From JAHDVS01 sp964370985 (lineage in GTDB: Bacteria; Actinomycetota; Thermoleophilia; Gaiellales; Gaiellaceae): a stretch of 64,000 bases of DNA. Location of the stretch: positions 43,453 through 107,452 of the forward strand of contig CAYJLE010000006.1 in NCBI GenBank assembly GCA_964370985.1, written 5' to 3'. Positions 24,686 to 33,538 of this stretch are shown in pieces. Below the pieces are notes generated by a model. It did no database searches. It saw nothing but the letters and a program-made list of their open reading frames with translations, and was not told where the DNA came from. A program made the translations under genes and the position numbers. Each line of letters opens with the position of its first letter. Position 1 is the first letter of the stretch.

Positions 24686-25816
24686 ATGGACGGCGTCACG
24701 CTTGCCCGGATCGCGGATTCGTTCTTTCGCCCGACGATCGCCGGGCTCGTGCCGTACGAGCCCGGCAAGCCGGTCGAGGAGGTGCAGCGCGAGCTCGGTC
24801 TCGATCGCGTCGTCAAGCTCGCGTCGAACGAGGGGCCCCTCGGCCCGTTCCCGGCAGCGCTCGAAGCGCTCGCGCGGGGCGCCGCCGAGCTGAACCGCTA
24901 CCCCGACGGAGGCATGTACCGCCTGCGGACGGCACTCGCGGAGCGCCACGCGGTCGATTTCGGCAACGTCGTTCCCGCCGCCGGCGCCGACGCGGTCGTG
25001 ATGTACCTGTCACTGGCCTGCCTCGACCCGGGCGACGAGGTGGTGTGCTGCCGCCCGACATTCCCGAGCTACGTGATCGACGCGGTCAAGCTCGGGGCCG
25101 TGGCCCGGCAAGTGCCGGCTCGCGACGACCGTCACGATCTCGACGCCATGCTCGCCGCCGTCGGCCCTCGCACCAAGGTCGTCTATGTGTGCAATCCAAA
25201 CAACCCGACGGGCACGATGGTGACCCGCGAGGAGCTCGACGCGTACTTCGACCGCGTCCCCGAGCAGGTGCTCACCGTGCTCGACGAGGCCTACTTCGAG
25301 TACGTCGACGACCCGGGCTATCCCGACGGGATCGAGGAGTACCTCAAGGCCGGCAGGCGCGTGCTCGTCCTGCGCACGTTCTCGAAGATCTACGGGCTCG
25401 CCGGCCTGCGGATCGGCTACGGCGTCGGCCCGGCCGAGCTCGTGGCTGCGATCCGCAAGGTCCAGAACGCCTTCGACGTGACGCAGCCGGCCCAGGACGC
25501 AGCGCTTGCGAGCCTCGGCGACGACGCCGAGCTCCGCAGCCGCCGGGTGGCGAATATCGCGGCCCGGACCCGGCTCGAGAGCGGCCTACGGGAGCTCGAT
25601 CTGCGCGTGCCGGAGCGCTCCGTCGGCAACTTCGTCTACGCCGACACGGGCCTGCCCGATGCGCGCCCGCTCTTCGAGACGCTGCTCGCCGCGGGCGTGA
25701 TCGTGCGCCCGCTCGGCGGCTTCGGAGCGCCCGGCGCGATCCGCGTCAGCGTGGGTACGGACGAGGAGAACGGGATCTTCCTGGAGGCGTTGCGGCGCCT
25801 TCGTGAAGCAGCCTGA
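24686..25816 (+). CDS. hisC: Histidinol-phosphate aminotransferase family protein
   Basis: 376 aa, fold type I PLP aminotransferase. Substrate loop VPYEPGKPVEEVQRELG, KLASNEGPLGP, YVCNPNNPTGT, LDEAYFEYV and the PLP-lysine motif RTFSKIYGLAGLRIGYG are all in place. It converts imidazole-acetol phosphate and glutamate to histidinol phosphate; members also act as aromatic-amino-acid aminotransferases. No other his gene is nearby, so the second role is possible. ATG 24686 is preferred over ATG 24674 because the latter lies inside the -10 box. Confidence 0.85.
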   Translation: MDGVTLARIADSFFRPTIAGLVPYEPGKPVEEVQRELGLDRVVKLASNEGPLGPFPAALEALARGAAELNRYPDGGMYRLRTALAERHAVDFGNVVPAAGADAVVMYLSLACLDPGDEVVCCRPTFPSYVIDAVKLGAVARQVPARDDRHDLDAMLAAVGPRTKVVYVCNPNNPTGTMVTREELDAYFDRVPEQVLTVLDEAYFEYVDDPGYPDGIEEYLKAGRRVLVLRTFSKIYGLAGLRIGYGVGPAELVAAIRKVQNAFDVTQPAQDAALASLGDDAELRSRRVANIAARTRLESGLRELDLRVPERSVGNFVYADTGLPDARPLFETLLAAGVIVRPLGGFGAPGAIRVSVGTDEENGIFLEALRRLREAA

Positions 25817-25848
25817 CGCGTCGGCGGCGGCTGGTACCGTTCGCGCCC

Positions 25849-27099
25849 GTGCCGGCGAGCGTCAGCGGGGATCGGGTCGGGCTGTTGCGGCGGGCCCCGG
25901 ACCTCCGGTCGCTCTATCTCGCGACGCTCGCGTCGTCGATCGGCACCTGGCTCGCGTTCGTCGCCCTCGTCGTCGACGTGTACGACCGCACCGCCAGCGC
26001 CGCCTGGGTCAGCGCTCTCCTGCTCGCCGAGTTCCTGCCGCTTGTCCTGATCGGGCTCGCGGTGGCGCCGCTGCTCGATCGGATGCCGCGCCGCCGGGTG
26101 CTGGTCGGCGCGGACATCGCTCGGGCGGTCGTGTTCTGCATCCTTCCGTTTGCAACAGATTCCTTGCAGATCGTCTTGCTTGCGCTAGCAGCGGGTGTCG
26201 CCACGAGCCTGTTTCGCCCGGCGACCTACGCGGGACTTCCGAACCTCGTCGGCGACGACGACCTGCCGCGCGCGAACGGCCTGCTCCAGTCGGCGGAGAA
26301 CGTCACGCTCGCGGCCGGGCCGGTGCTGGGCGGCCTGCTCGTCAGCTGGGCCGGCCCCGGCCCGGCGTACTGGCTCAACGCGGCGTCGTTCGTTCTCTCG
26401 GCCGCGCTGATCCTGCGGATCCGGGGCACGCTGGAGGTGGGGTCCGGCGAGAGCCCGGGCCACTGGCGCGAGGTCGTCGAAGGGCTCGCGCTCCTGCGCG
26501 GGTCGCCGCCCGTGCGCGCCGTGGTGGTGGTCTGGAGCATCGTCATGATCGCGTCGGCCGGGGTGAGCGTGGCCGAGATCGTGCTCGCGAAGGAGGTCTT
26601 CGACGCGGGCGATACCGGCTACGGGCTGATGGTCTCCGCGATGGGCGTGGGGCTCGTCCTGGGTGGCCTGTGGGCGTCCGGCTGGGTGCACCGGCACGGC
26701 GTGCGGGGGCCGTACGTCGTCTCCGTGGCCGTGATGGCGGCTGGCATCGGCGCGGCAGCGGCGGCACCGTCCGTGTGGGTCGCCGCGGCGATGCTCGCGC
26801 TCGCCGGTGCCGGGAACGGCGCGGCGCTCGTGTATAACGCGGTACTGATCCAGCGCGGGGTCGCCGACCGATTGCGCGGCCGCGCGTTCACGCTCGCCAT
26901 GAGCGTGAGTTACGGGGCGCTCGGACTGGGCATGGCGGCCGCTGGGCCGCTGACCGGGGCGGTGGGGCCGCGGGCGCTCTGGGGGGCCGCCGCCGGTCTC
27001 CTTGTCGTCGCTGCCGTGACGGCGCTCGGCCTGACGCGCGAGCTGGGCCCTGCCGGGCGCGTCAGCGCGGAGCAGCCGGTCGACCTCCAGGGGGCCTGA
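25849..27099 (+). CDS. MFS transporter (MFS_3 / EntS-like)
   Basis: 416 aa with about 12 transmembrane segments. The N-terminus RRAPDLRSLYLATLASSIGTWLAFVALVVDVYDRT and the loop LLDRMPRRRVLVGADIARA (motif A region) are typical of the MFS_3 group, proton-driven exporters. The substrate is unknown. GTG 25849 has TACCGT (25835-25840) 8 nt upstream. The meaB start follows the stop after 1 nt, so MFS, meaB and ilvA form one unit. Confidence 0.88.
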   Translation: MPASVSGDRVGLLRRAPDLRSLYLATLASSIGTWLAFVALVVDVYDRTASAAWVSALLLAEFLPLVLIGLAVAPLLDRMPRRRVLVGADIARAVVFCILPFATDSLQIVLLALAAGVATSLFRPATYAGLPNLVGDDDLPRANGLLQSAENVTLAAGPVLGGLLVSWAGPGPAYWLNAASFVLSAALILRIRGTLEVGSGESPGHWREVVEGLALLRGSPPVRAVVVVWSIVMIASAGVSVAEIVLAKEVFDAGDTGYGLMVSAMGVGLVLGGLWASGWVHRHGVRGPYVVSVAVMAAGIGAAAAAPSVWVAAAMLALAGAGNGAALVYNAVLIQRGVADRLRGRAFTLAMSVSYGALGLGMAAAGPLTGAVGPRALWGAAAGLLVVAAVTALGLTRELGPAGRVSAEQPVDLQGA

Positions 27100-27100
27100 C

Positions 27101-28090
27101 GTGCCCCGGGAGTTCACCCTCGCGGAGCTGATCGAGGGTGTCGGCGCGGGTGACCGGCGGGCGATCGCCCGCGCGATCACCCTCGTCGAGAGCCGAGATC
27201 CGGCTGCGTACGAGCTTGTCCGGAGTCTCTACCCGCGAACGGGTGGCGCCTACTCGCTCGGCATCACGGGGCCGCCGGGGGTCGGGAAGTCGACCCTCAT
27301 CGGCGCGCTGATCGGGCATGTGCGCCGGGACGGGACGACGATCGGCGTGCTCTCCGTCGACCCCTCGAGCCCGTTCACCCACGGCGCCGTCCTCGGCGAC
27401 CGGATCCGGCTCGCCGACCACTTCCTCGACCCGGGAGTCTTCATCCGGTCGATGGCGAGTCGCGGTCACCTCGGCGGCGTCGCGGAGGCGACCCTCCAGG
27501 CGGCCCTCGTGCTCGACGCGGCCGGCAAGGAGCTCCTGCTCGTGGAGACCGTGGGGATCGGCCAGAGCGAGATCGAGATCGCGCAGGTGGCGGACACCGT
27601 CGTGCTCGTGCTGATGCCCGGCTCGGGCGACTCCGTGCAGGCGCTGAAGGCCGGTGTGATGGAGATCCCGGACGTGATCGCGATCAACAAGCGCGACCAC
27701 CCGCAGGCAAAGACGATGCTGAACGAGGTGCGCGCGGTGCTGGCGCTCGGCGCCCGGCGTGACTGGGAGCCGCCGATCGTCCTCACCGAAGCCGCCCGTG
27801 GCGAGGGGATCGGTGAGCTCTGGGAGGCGATTCAGGGCCACCGAAACCACCTCGCGGAAGACGGCCGTCTCGAGGCGCGCCGCCGCCGGAGCGTCGCAGC
27901 GGAGGTGTTCGCGCTCGCGAGCGCGCGGGCGAAACTGCATCTCGAGCGCGCTGTGGCTGACGATCCGGAGCTCCGGCGGCTGCTCGACCTGGTCGAGCGG
28001 CGCGAGCTCGACCCCCTGACCGCCGTGCAGGAGATTCTCGAGCGTGTGTTCAGGATCGAGGGCGGGAGCGATGCGGCCGACCCTCGCTGA
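27101..28090 (+). CDS. meaB: MeaB-like GTPase (methylmalonyl-CoA mutase chaperone)
   Basis: 329 aa. The G3E-family P-loop GPPGVGKSTLIG, Switch I region SVDPSSPFTHGAVLGDRIR, VETVGIGQSEIEIAQVADTVVLVLMPGSGD (Walker B) and INKRDHPQ (NKxD base recognition) identify MeaB/ArgK. It gates adenosylcobalamin loading of methylmalonyl-CoA mutase and protects the enzyme. The mutase is not in the window. A cobalamin adenosyltransferase that would supply the cofactor lies at 60.4 kb. Confidence 0.92.
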   Translation: MPREFTLAELIEGVGAGDRRAIARAITLVESRDPAAYELVRSLYPRTGGAYSLGITGPPGVGKSTLIGALIGHVRRDGTTIGVLSVDPSSPFTHGAVLGDRIRLADHFLDPGVFIRSMASRGHLGGVAEATLQAALVLDAAGKELLLVETVGIGQSEIEIAQVADTVVLVLMPGSGDSVQALKAGVMEIPDVIAINKRDHPQAKTMLNEVRAVLALGARRDWEPPIVLTEAARGEGIGELWEAIQGHRNHLAEDGRLEARRRRSVAAEVFALASARAKLHLERAVADDPELRRLLDLVERRELDPLTAVQEILERVFRIEGGSDAADPR

Positions 28091-29255
28091 GATCCGGCGC
28101 GCCCGCGCGCTCCTGCGCGAGGTCGCGCGCGTCACACCGGTGCACGGCTCGGAGACGCTGAGCCGTCTCACGGGGCGGTCGGTCACCCTGAAGGCGGAGG
28201 CGCTCCAGCGGACCGGTTCCTTCAAGGTGCGGGGCGCCGTCGTCAAGCTCGCGTCGCGCGGCGCGGCCGCGCGGCGGGCGGGCGGCGGCGCGGCCAGCGC
28301 GGGGAATCACGGGCAGGCGGTGGGCTGGGGGGCCCGCGAGCTCGGCGTGAGCGCGGCGGTGTTCATGCCCGCCGACGCTCCGCTTGCGAAGATCGAGGCG
28401 ACGAAGAGCTACGGCGCCGAGGTCGTGCTGGTCGGCGCGAGTCTCGAGGACGCGATCGCAGCCGGACAGGAGCGGGCCGAGCGGACCGGCGCGACCGTCG
28501 TGCACCCGTTCGACGACCCGGCGGTCGTGGCCGGGCAGGGGACACTCGGGCTCGAGCTCGACGAGCAGCTCGGCGAGGTCGAGCGCGTGGTCGTCCCGGT
28601 CGGCGGCGGCGGCCTCTGTGCGGGGATCGCGATCGCGCTCGGCGTGCTCCGTCCCGACGTGCGGATCGTGGGCGTCCAGGCGGCCCGCTGCGCCCCGTAC
28701 GCCGGCTCGACGGAGTTCGCGCCGACGATCGCGGACGGGATCGCGGTCAAGCGCCCGGGGCTCTTGACGCGGCCGATCCTCGAGGAGCGGCTCGAGACCG
28801 TGGTGACGGTCTCCGACGGGGAGATCGCCCACGCGATCGTGCTGCTGCTCGAGCGGACGAAGCTCGTTGTCGAGGGCGCGGGGGCGGCCGGCGTCGCCGC
28901 GCTGCTCGCCGGACGCATTCCCGGGGAGGGGCCGGTCTGCGCCGTGCTCTCCGGCGGCAACATCGACCCGACGATGCTGATCCAGGTCGCCCGCTACGGT
29001 CTCACGCGGGCGGGGCGCCACCTCGTCGTGCGCACCCGCGTTCCCGACCGGCCCGGCCAGCTTGCCCGGCTCCTCACGAGGCTCGGGGAGCAGGGCGCGA
29101 ACGTGCTCGCCGTCGAGCACCGCCGCGAGGGTGTCGAGCTCGAGGTCTCGGAGACCGGCATCGAGCTGACACTGCTCACCCGGGACGAGGCCCACTGCGC
29201 CGAGCTGCTCGACCTGATGTCCGCCTGGGGCTACCCGACCGAGCGGGCCCGGTAG
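28071..29255 (+). CDS. ilvA: Threonine ammonia-lyase with C-terminal ACT domain
   Basis: 394 aa. The PLP lysine is in RTGSFKVRGAV; ASAGNHGQAVGWGARELG and the glycine-rich VPVGGGGLCAGIAIAL bind the cofactor phosphate. Residues about 325-394 (RTRVPDRPGQLARLLTRLGE) form an ACT-like regulatory domain. It converts threonine to 2-oxobutyrate; the length and single ACT-like domain fit the catabolic/TdcB-like or short IlvA type. ATG 28071 overlaps the meaB stop by 20 nt. A product route from oxobutyrate to propionyl-CoA to methylmalonyl-CoA would explain the link with meaB (inference). Confidence 0.9.
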   Translation: MRPTLAEIRRARALLREVARVTPVHGSETLSRLTGRSVTLKAEALQRTGSFKVRGAVVKLASRGAAARRAGGGAASAGNHGQAVGWGARELGVSAAVFMPADAPLAKIEATKSYGAEVVLVGASLEDAIAAGQERAERTGATVVHPFDDPAVVAGQGTLGLELDEQLGEVERVVVPVGGGGLCAGIAIALGVLRPDVRIVGVQAARCAPYAGSTEFAPTIADGIAVKRPGLLTRPILEERLETVVTVSDGEIAHAIVLLLERTKLVVEGAGAAGVAALLAGRIPGEGPVCAVLSGGNIDPTMLIQVARYGLTRAGRHLVVRTRVPDRPGQLARLLTRLGEQGANVLAVEHRREGVELEVSETGIELTLLTRDEAHCAELLDLMSAWGYPTERAR

Positions 29256-29264
29256 ACGCGCGCG

Positions 29265-30029
29265 TCAGCGCCCGCGGAACTCGGGGCGGCGCTTCTCGAG
29301 GAACGCCCGGATGCCCTCGCGGTGGTCCTCGCTCGCGAAGCAGAGCGCGAACAACTCGTTCTCCGCCTGCATGCCGACCTCCGGCGGAGTGGAGAGCGAG
29401 ATGCGAATCGCCTGCTTGACCGCCTCGACCGCGATCGGCGAGAGCTCGGCGATCTCCCGTGCCAGCCCGTAGACGGCGTCCTCGAGCTCGGCGGCGGGAA
29501 GGACGCGCTCGATCAGCCCGATCTCGAGCGCTCGGCCGGCGTCGATCGGCCGTCCGGTCAGCATCAGCTCGAGCGCGCGCCCGTAGCCGACGAGGCGGGG
29601 GAGAAGCTGGGAGGCCCCGCCGCCGGGCGTCCAGCCGAGACGCACCTCCGGCGCGCCGAAGCTCGCGGTCTCGTCCGCATAGCGGATGTCGGCCATCAGC
29701 GCGAGCTCGAGCCCGCCGCCCAGGGCGTAGCCGCGGATCATGGCGAGCACGGGCTTACGGATCGTTCGGAGCGCGTACGTGTAATCGAGCTCCCGGTTGC
29801 GGACATCCCAGTAGCTGGCGTCGGGTGGCAGCGAGCCGACGTCCGACCCGGCGCAGAACGCGACCTCCCCGGCGCCCGCCAGAACGACGGCGCGAACGGA
29901 TGGGTCACCGTTCGTCTCGCGCGCGCGCCGCGCGAGCTCGCGGCCCATCTCGGGAGTGACCGCGTTTCGCTTCTCGGGCCGGTCGAGCGTGATCGTCGCG
30001 ACCCGGTCCTCGACTCCGTAGCGGATCAT
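29265..30029 (-). CDS. Enoyl-CoA hydratase/isomerase family protein
   Basis: 254 aa, normal for crotonases. The oxyanion-hole segments are FCAGSDVGSLP (CAGxD) and GYALGGGLELALMADIRYA; RLGWTPGGGASQLLPRLVGYGRALELMLTGRPIDA covers the active-site region and LIERVLPAAEL the trimer contact. Catalytic residues are only partly conserved, so hydratase versus isomerase is open. ATG 30029 is the start matching the family beginning (IRYGVEDRVATITLDRPEKRNA); upstream frame is the divergent regulatory region. TAGTAGT lies at about the right distance but is not a clean TAnnnT. Confidence 0.88.
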   Translation of the reverse strand: MIRYGVEDRVATITLDRPEKRNAVTPEMGRELARRARETNGDPSVRAVVLAGAGEVAFCAGSDVGSLPPDASYWDVRNRELDYTYALRTIRKPVLAMIRGYALGGGLELALMADIRYADETASFGAPEVRLGWTPGGGASQLLPRLVGYGRALELMLTGRPIDAGRALEIGLIERVLPAAELEDAVYGLAREIAELSPIAVEAVKQAIRISLSTPPEVGMQAENELFALCFASEDHREGIRAFLEKRRPEFRGR

Positions 30030-30200
30030 CGCGACTACTACCTCGGCGGCGCTTCGACTCCTGCCGGCCGCCCGGCGGAGCCACACCTGATCAATACGTG
30101 TCAGGCCGGCCGCTCGACGATACAGGATCCTCGTTCGATCGCATCCATTAGCCGGTTATTAGGACAAGAGAACAGCTCGGCCCCCGAGATCGACTGGGCG
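30030..30200. promoter_or_regulatory. Regulatory region between enoyl-CoA hydratase and the GntR cassette
   Basis: 171 nt of lower GC than the surroundings. It holds the direct repeat ATTAG at 30147-30151 and 30158-30162, an 11-bp step (one helical turn), with TTATTAGG between, and GGCCGGCC around 30103. These are candidate operator elements for the GntR protein encoded just downstream. I see no gene here. Confidence 0.35.
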
Positions 30201-30959
30201 GTGCGGCTGCGCCTGCGGCAGGAGGGCTTCGTGCCGCTCTACCACCAGCTCAAGGAGCAGCTGCGCGCGGCGGCCTCCGAGGTGGCTCCGGGAACGCTGA
30301 TGCCATCGGAGAAGCAACTCATGGACTACGCCGGGGTCAGCCGCGCAACCGCACGGAAGGCCGTGAGCGATCTCGTGCAGGAGGGGGTGCTCGTCTCGGA
30401 GCGCGGCCGTGGCACCTTCACCGTGCGCCGGCGTCTCGAGCGTGACCCGGCCCGGCTCGTCGGGTTCACCGAGGCGATGCGGCGGCTGGGGCGGCGTACG
30501 AGGACGGAGGTGCTCTCGGTCGAGCACGCGCCCGCCCCGGCCGACGTAGCCGAGCGGCTCGCGATCGACCCCGGCGCCGCGACCGTCGTGATCCGACGGC
30601 TTCGCCTCGTCGACGAGGAGCCGTGCATGGTCACCCTGACGCACGTCTCGGCGGCGCTCCTGCCCGGGATTGCGAGCCGCGACCTGACCACCTCCTTCTA
30701 CGAGCTCATTGGCCGCGAATACGGGCTGACGCCGGTGCGTGGCAAGGAGACGATCATTGCCGTCGCCGCCGACCGGGAGCTCGCGCACCTGTTGCGTATC
30801 CCCGGCGGAGCACCGGTGCTGTCGTCGAGCCTGAGCACGGAGACCGAGCGTGGCACGCCGCTCGAGTACACGATCAAGCACGCGCGGGCCGACCTCTACG
30901 CCGTCACCGTCGACGCGACGGCCGGGGCCCACCTGCTCTCGCCCGAGGCGGCGGCGTAG
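30201..30959 (+). CDS. GntR/HutC-family regulator with UTRA domain
   Basis: 252 aa. The winged helix is VPLYHQLKEQLR, LMPSEKQLMDYAGVSRATARKAVSDLV and LVSERGRGTFTV (about residues 12-75). The UTRA effector domain follows (LVGFTEAMRRLGRRTRTEVLSVE to the end). HutC-type regulators usually repress a neighbouring transport/catabolic operon and release DNA on binding its sugar-like ligand. GTG 30201 is the first canonical start before the domain, but no Shine-Dalgarno or leaderless box supports it, so the start is uncertain. The ABC ATPase gene starts 3 nt after its stop. Confidence 0.88.
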   Translation: MRLRLRQEGFVPLYHQLKEQLRAAASEVAPGTLMPSEKQLMDYAGVSRATARKAVSDLVQEGVLVSERGRGTFTVRRRLERDPARLVGFTEAMRRLGRRTRTEVLSVEHAPAPADVAERLAIDPGAATVVIRRLRLVDEEPCMVTLTHVSAALLPGIASRDLTTSFYELIGREYGLTPVRGKETIIAVAADRELAHLLRIPGGAPVLSSSLSTETERGTPLEYTIKHARADLYAVTVDATAGAHLLSPEAAA

Positions 30960-30961
30960 CC

Positions 30962-32497
30962 GTGGCTGCCATCCGGGCAGAGACCGGGAACGGGAGGCCG
31001 CTCGTGGCGGTCTCGGCGCTCGAGAAGCGCTTCGGCGCGGTCGTCGCCGTCGGCGGCGTCTCGCTCGAGATCCGCGCGGGCGAGGTGCTCGGCCTGGTCG
31101 GCGAGAACGGGGCGGGCAAGTCGACGATGGTCGGGCTGATCTCGGGGTCGATCGCTCCCGACGGCGGCCGGATCCTCGTCGACGGCGAGGAGTATCCGGC
31201 GCTCGACCCGCACACGGCCGGCCGTCTCGGGATCGCCGCGATCCGTCAGGAGCCCGTTCTCGTGCGGACGCTCTCGGTCGCGGAGAACCTCGTGCTCGGG
31301 CGCGAGCCGCGGCGCCTCGGCATCGTCTCGTGGCGCGAGGTTCGCCAGCGGGCGGCGCGCCTGCTCGCCGAGATCGACGCGCAGGTGCCGATCGGGGTGG
31401 TGGTCGATGCGCTCTCCCCGGCGGATCGCCAGCTCGTCGAGGTCGCCCGGAACCTCGGTGCCGGCGCCCGCGTGCTGTTCTTCGACGAGCCGACCGCCGC
31501 GCTCGGCCCCGCGGAGACCGAGCGCCTGTTCGCGCTGATCCGCCGGCTGGCGGCGTCGGGGGCGGCGGTCGTGTATGTCTCCCACCGGCTCGAGGAGATC
31601 TTCGAGATCTGCCAGCGCGTCGTGGTCATGCGCGACGGGCTCGTGGTGGCCGACAGGCCGGTGGGCGAGCTCGACGAGGACTCGCTGGTTGCGGCGATGG
31701 CCGGCCGGGAGCTGGTCGCGCAGGAGCGCGCCGAGGCGCGGACTCGCCACGAGAGCACCATCGAGCCCGTTCTGTCGCTTCGAGGGGTCGGTCAGGGCCG
31801 GCGCCTGGTCGGCATCGACCTCGACATCCGCCCGGGCGAGGTCCATGGCCTGGCCGGCATCGTCGGCTCGGGCCGGACCCGGCTGTCGTCGATCCTCGCG
31901 GGGCTGATGTCAGCCCACGACGGAGAGATGACGCTGGACGGGGAACGCTACGCCCCGTCCTCGCCCGGCGAGGCGATCCGGGCCGGCGTGCTCCTCGTTC
32001 CCGAGGACCGCCTGTCCGCCGGTCTCTTCGCCGACCTCTCCCAGGCGACGAACATCGTGTTCTCCCGCTACGACAAGGCGAGCCGGCGGGGCTTCGTGTC
32101 GCGTGCGCTCGAGGCGGAGAGCGCCGGCGCGCTGCTCGAGCGCCTCGACGTGCGCCCGCGCAACCCGCAGGCGCACGGCCGCACGCTGTCGGGCGGAAAC
32201 CAGCAGAAGGTCGTGCTCGGCCGTGCGCTCTTTGCCGAGGCGAAGGTGTTGATACTCGACGAGCCGACGCGGGGCGTGGACGTCGGCTCGAAGGCCTACA
32301 TCCATCGGCTCGTGCGGGAGCTCGTGGCAGAAGGCGTCGCGGTGGTGCTGGCGAGCTCCGACCTGCGCGAGCTGACCGCGTTGTCCGACCGGATCACCGT
32401 GATGGCCCGCGGGCGGGTGACGGCGTCGTTCCTGGCCCCGTTCGACTCCGAGCGGATCATGGCCGCCGCGACCGGCCTGACAGCTCGCACCGGCTGA
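30962..32497 (+). CDS. Sugar ABC transporter ATPase, duplicated nucleotide-binding domains
   Basis: 511 aa. Domain 1 has Walker A GENGAGKST, signature LSPADRQLVEVAR and Walker B VLFFDEPTAALGP. Domain 2 (about 255-511) has the degenerate P-loop GIVGSGRTRLS usual for this family, signature LSGGNQQKVVLGRAL and LILDEPTRGVDVGSKAYI. This is the RbsA/XylG-like ATPase of CUT2-type monosaccharide importers. It is followed by one permease and one binding protein, a complete importer. The sugar is not identifiable. Confidence 0.94.
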   Translation: MAAIRAETGNGRPLVAVSALEKRFGAVVAVGGVSLEIRAGEVLGLVGENGAGKSTMVGLISGSIAPDGGRILVDGEEYPALDPHTAGRLGIAAIRQEPVLVRTLSVAENLVLGREPRRLGIVSWREVRQRAARLLAEIDAQVPIGVVVDALSPADRQLVEVARNLGAGARVLFFDEPTAALGPAETERLFALIRRLAASGAAVVYVSHRLEEIFEICQRVVVMRDGLVVADRPVGELDEDSLVAAMAGRELVAQERAEARTRHESTIEPVLSLRGVGQGRRLVGIDLDIRPGEVHGLAGIVGSGRTRLSSILAGLMSAHDGEMTLDGERYAPSSPGEAIRAGVLLVPEDRLSAGLFADLSQATNIVFSRYDKASRRGFVSRALEAESAGALLERLDVRPRNPQAHGRTLSGGNQQKVVLGRALFAEAKVLILDEPTRGVDVGSKAYIHRLVRELVAEGVAVVLASSDLRELTALSDRITVMARGRVTASFLAPFDSERIMAAATGLTARTG

Positions 32498-32511
32498 CGA
32501 GAGGAGGACGA

Positions 32512-33486
32512 GTGGTTGCGACGACCGCCGATGCGAAGGGAGAGACGCCGAGGGAGCGTGTGCTGCGCTGGGCCGCGCCGAGAACGGCCACGCTCGCCCT
32601 GACCGGGGTGCTGCTCGTGCTCGCCACGGTCGCCGCGACCCGGTCGGACGTCTTCCTGACGTTCGACAACCTGCGCAACATCCTGCTCCAGGTCAGCGTG
32701 CTCGCGATCGTCTCCTCCGCAATGACGCTGCTCATGGTCTCGGGCGGAATCGACCTCTCGGTGGGCTTCATGATGTCGGTCGTCAGCGTCGTCGCCGCGA
32801 CGATGATGGGGAACGGCATCTCGTTGGGGATCTGCATCCTGGCGGGGATCGCGCTGGCGATCGTGATCGGCGGCTTCAACGGGGCGCTGGCGGCCTGGTG
32901 CCCTTCCCACCCGTTCGTGGTCACGCTCGGGGTCATGATCCTGTTGCAGGGCATCGCGATCCAGATCACGAGCGGCGTGCCGATCTCGAACATCGACGAG
33001 CACCTGCTCTCGGTCGCCACGGGGCGCCTGGCGGGCCTGCCGTACCCGGTCTGGATCGCGGGCTTCGTGATGCTCTGCTGCGGGCTCGTCCTGCGCTACA
33101 CGGTGTTCGGGCGGCGCCTGTACGCGCTCGGCGGCAACGAGCAGGCCGCGCGGCTCGCCGGCCTGCGCGTGAAGCGCACGAAGATCGTGCTCTACGCGGT
33201 CTCGGGCTTCCTCGTCAGCATCGCCGCCTTCGTCCTCACCGCCCGCATTGCCTCCGCCCAGCCGCTCATGGGCGCCGGCTACGAGCTCCAGGCGATCGCG
33301 GCGGTGGCGGTCGGCGGGACGCCGCTCGCGGGCGGCCGGGGAACCATCGTCGGGACGCTGCTGGGAGTGCTGCTGCTCGGTGTGATCTCGAACAGCCTGA
33401 ATCTCCTGGGAGTGTCGGGCGCCTACCAGTACGTGCTGCAGGGAGGGGTGATCGTCATCGCGGTGATGAGCCAGAGGACACGCTGA
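32512..33486 (+). CDS. Sugar ABC transporter permease (RbsC-like)
   Basis: 324 aa with about 9-10 hydrophobic segments. NILLQVSVLAIVSSAMTLLMVSGGIDLSVG and AIAAVAVGGTPLAGGRGTIVGTLLGVLLLG are the BPD_transp_2 family signatures, and YALGGNEQAARLAGLRV is the EAA-like ATPase contact loop. GTG 32512 has GAGGAGG (32501-32507) upstream. Its function depends on the preceding dual ATPase, probably as a homodimer. Confidence 0.93.
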   Translation: MVATTADAKGETPRERVLRWAAPRTATLALTGVLLVLATVAATRSDVFLTFDNLRNILLQVSVLAIVSSAMTLLMVSGGIDLSVGFMMSVVSVVAATMMGNGISLGICILAGIALAIVIGGFNGALAAWCPSHPFVVTLGVMILLQGIAIQITSGVPISNIDEHLLSVATGRLAGLPYPVWIAGFVMLCCGLVLRYTVFGRRLYALGGNEQAARLAGLRVKRTKIVLYAVSGFLVSIAAFVLTARIASAQPLMGAGYELQAIAAVAVGGTPLAGGRGTIVGTLLGVLLLGVISNSLNLLGVSGAYQYVLQGGVIVIAVMSQRTR

Positions 33487-33538
33487 CGACCAGAAGACCG
33501 TAGTTCGGTTTCCAATGCTGACGAAAAGGGGAGGATGG

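Noticed and set aside
27101..29255. A complete methylmalonyl-CoA module around meaB
   Set aside because: No mutase or epimerase gene is in the window; only meaB, ilvA and the distant adenosyltransferase are.
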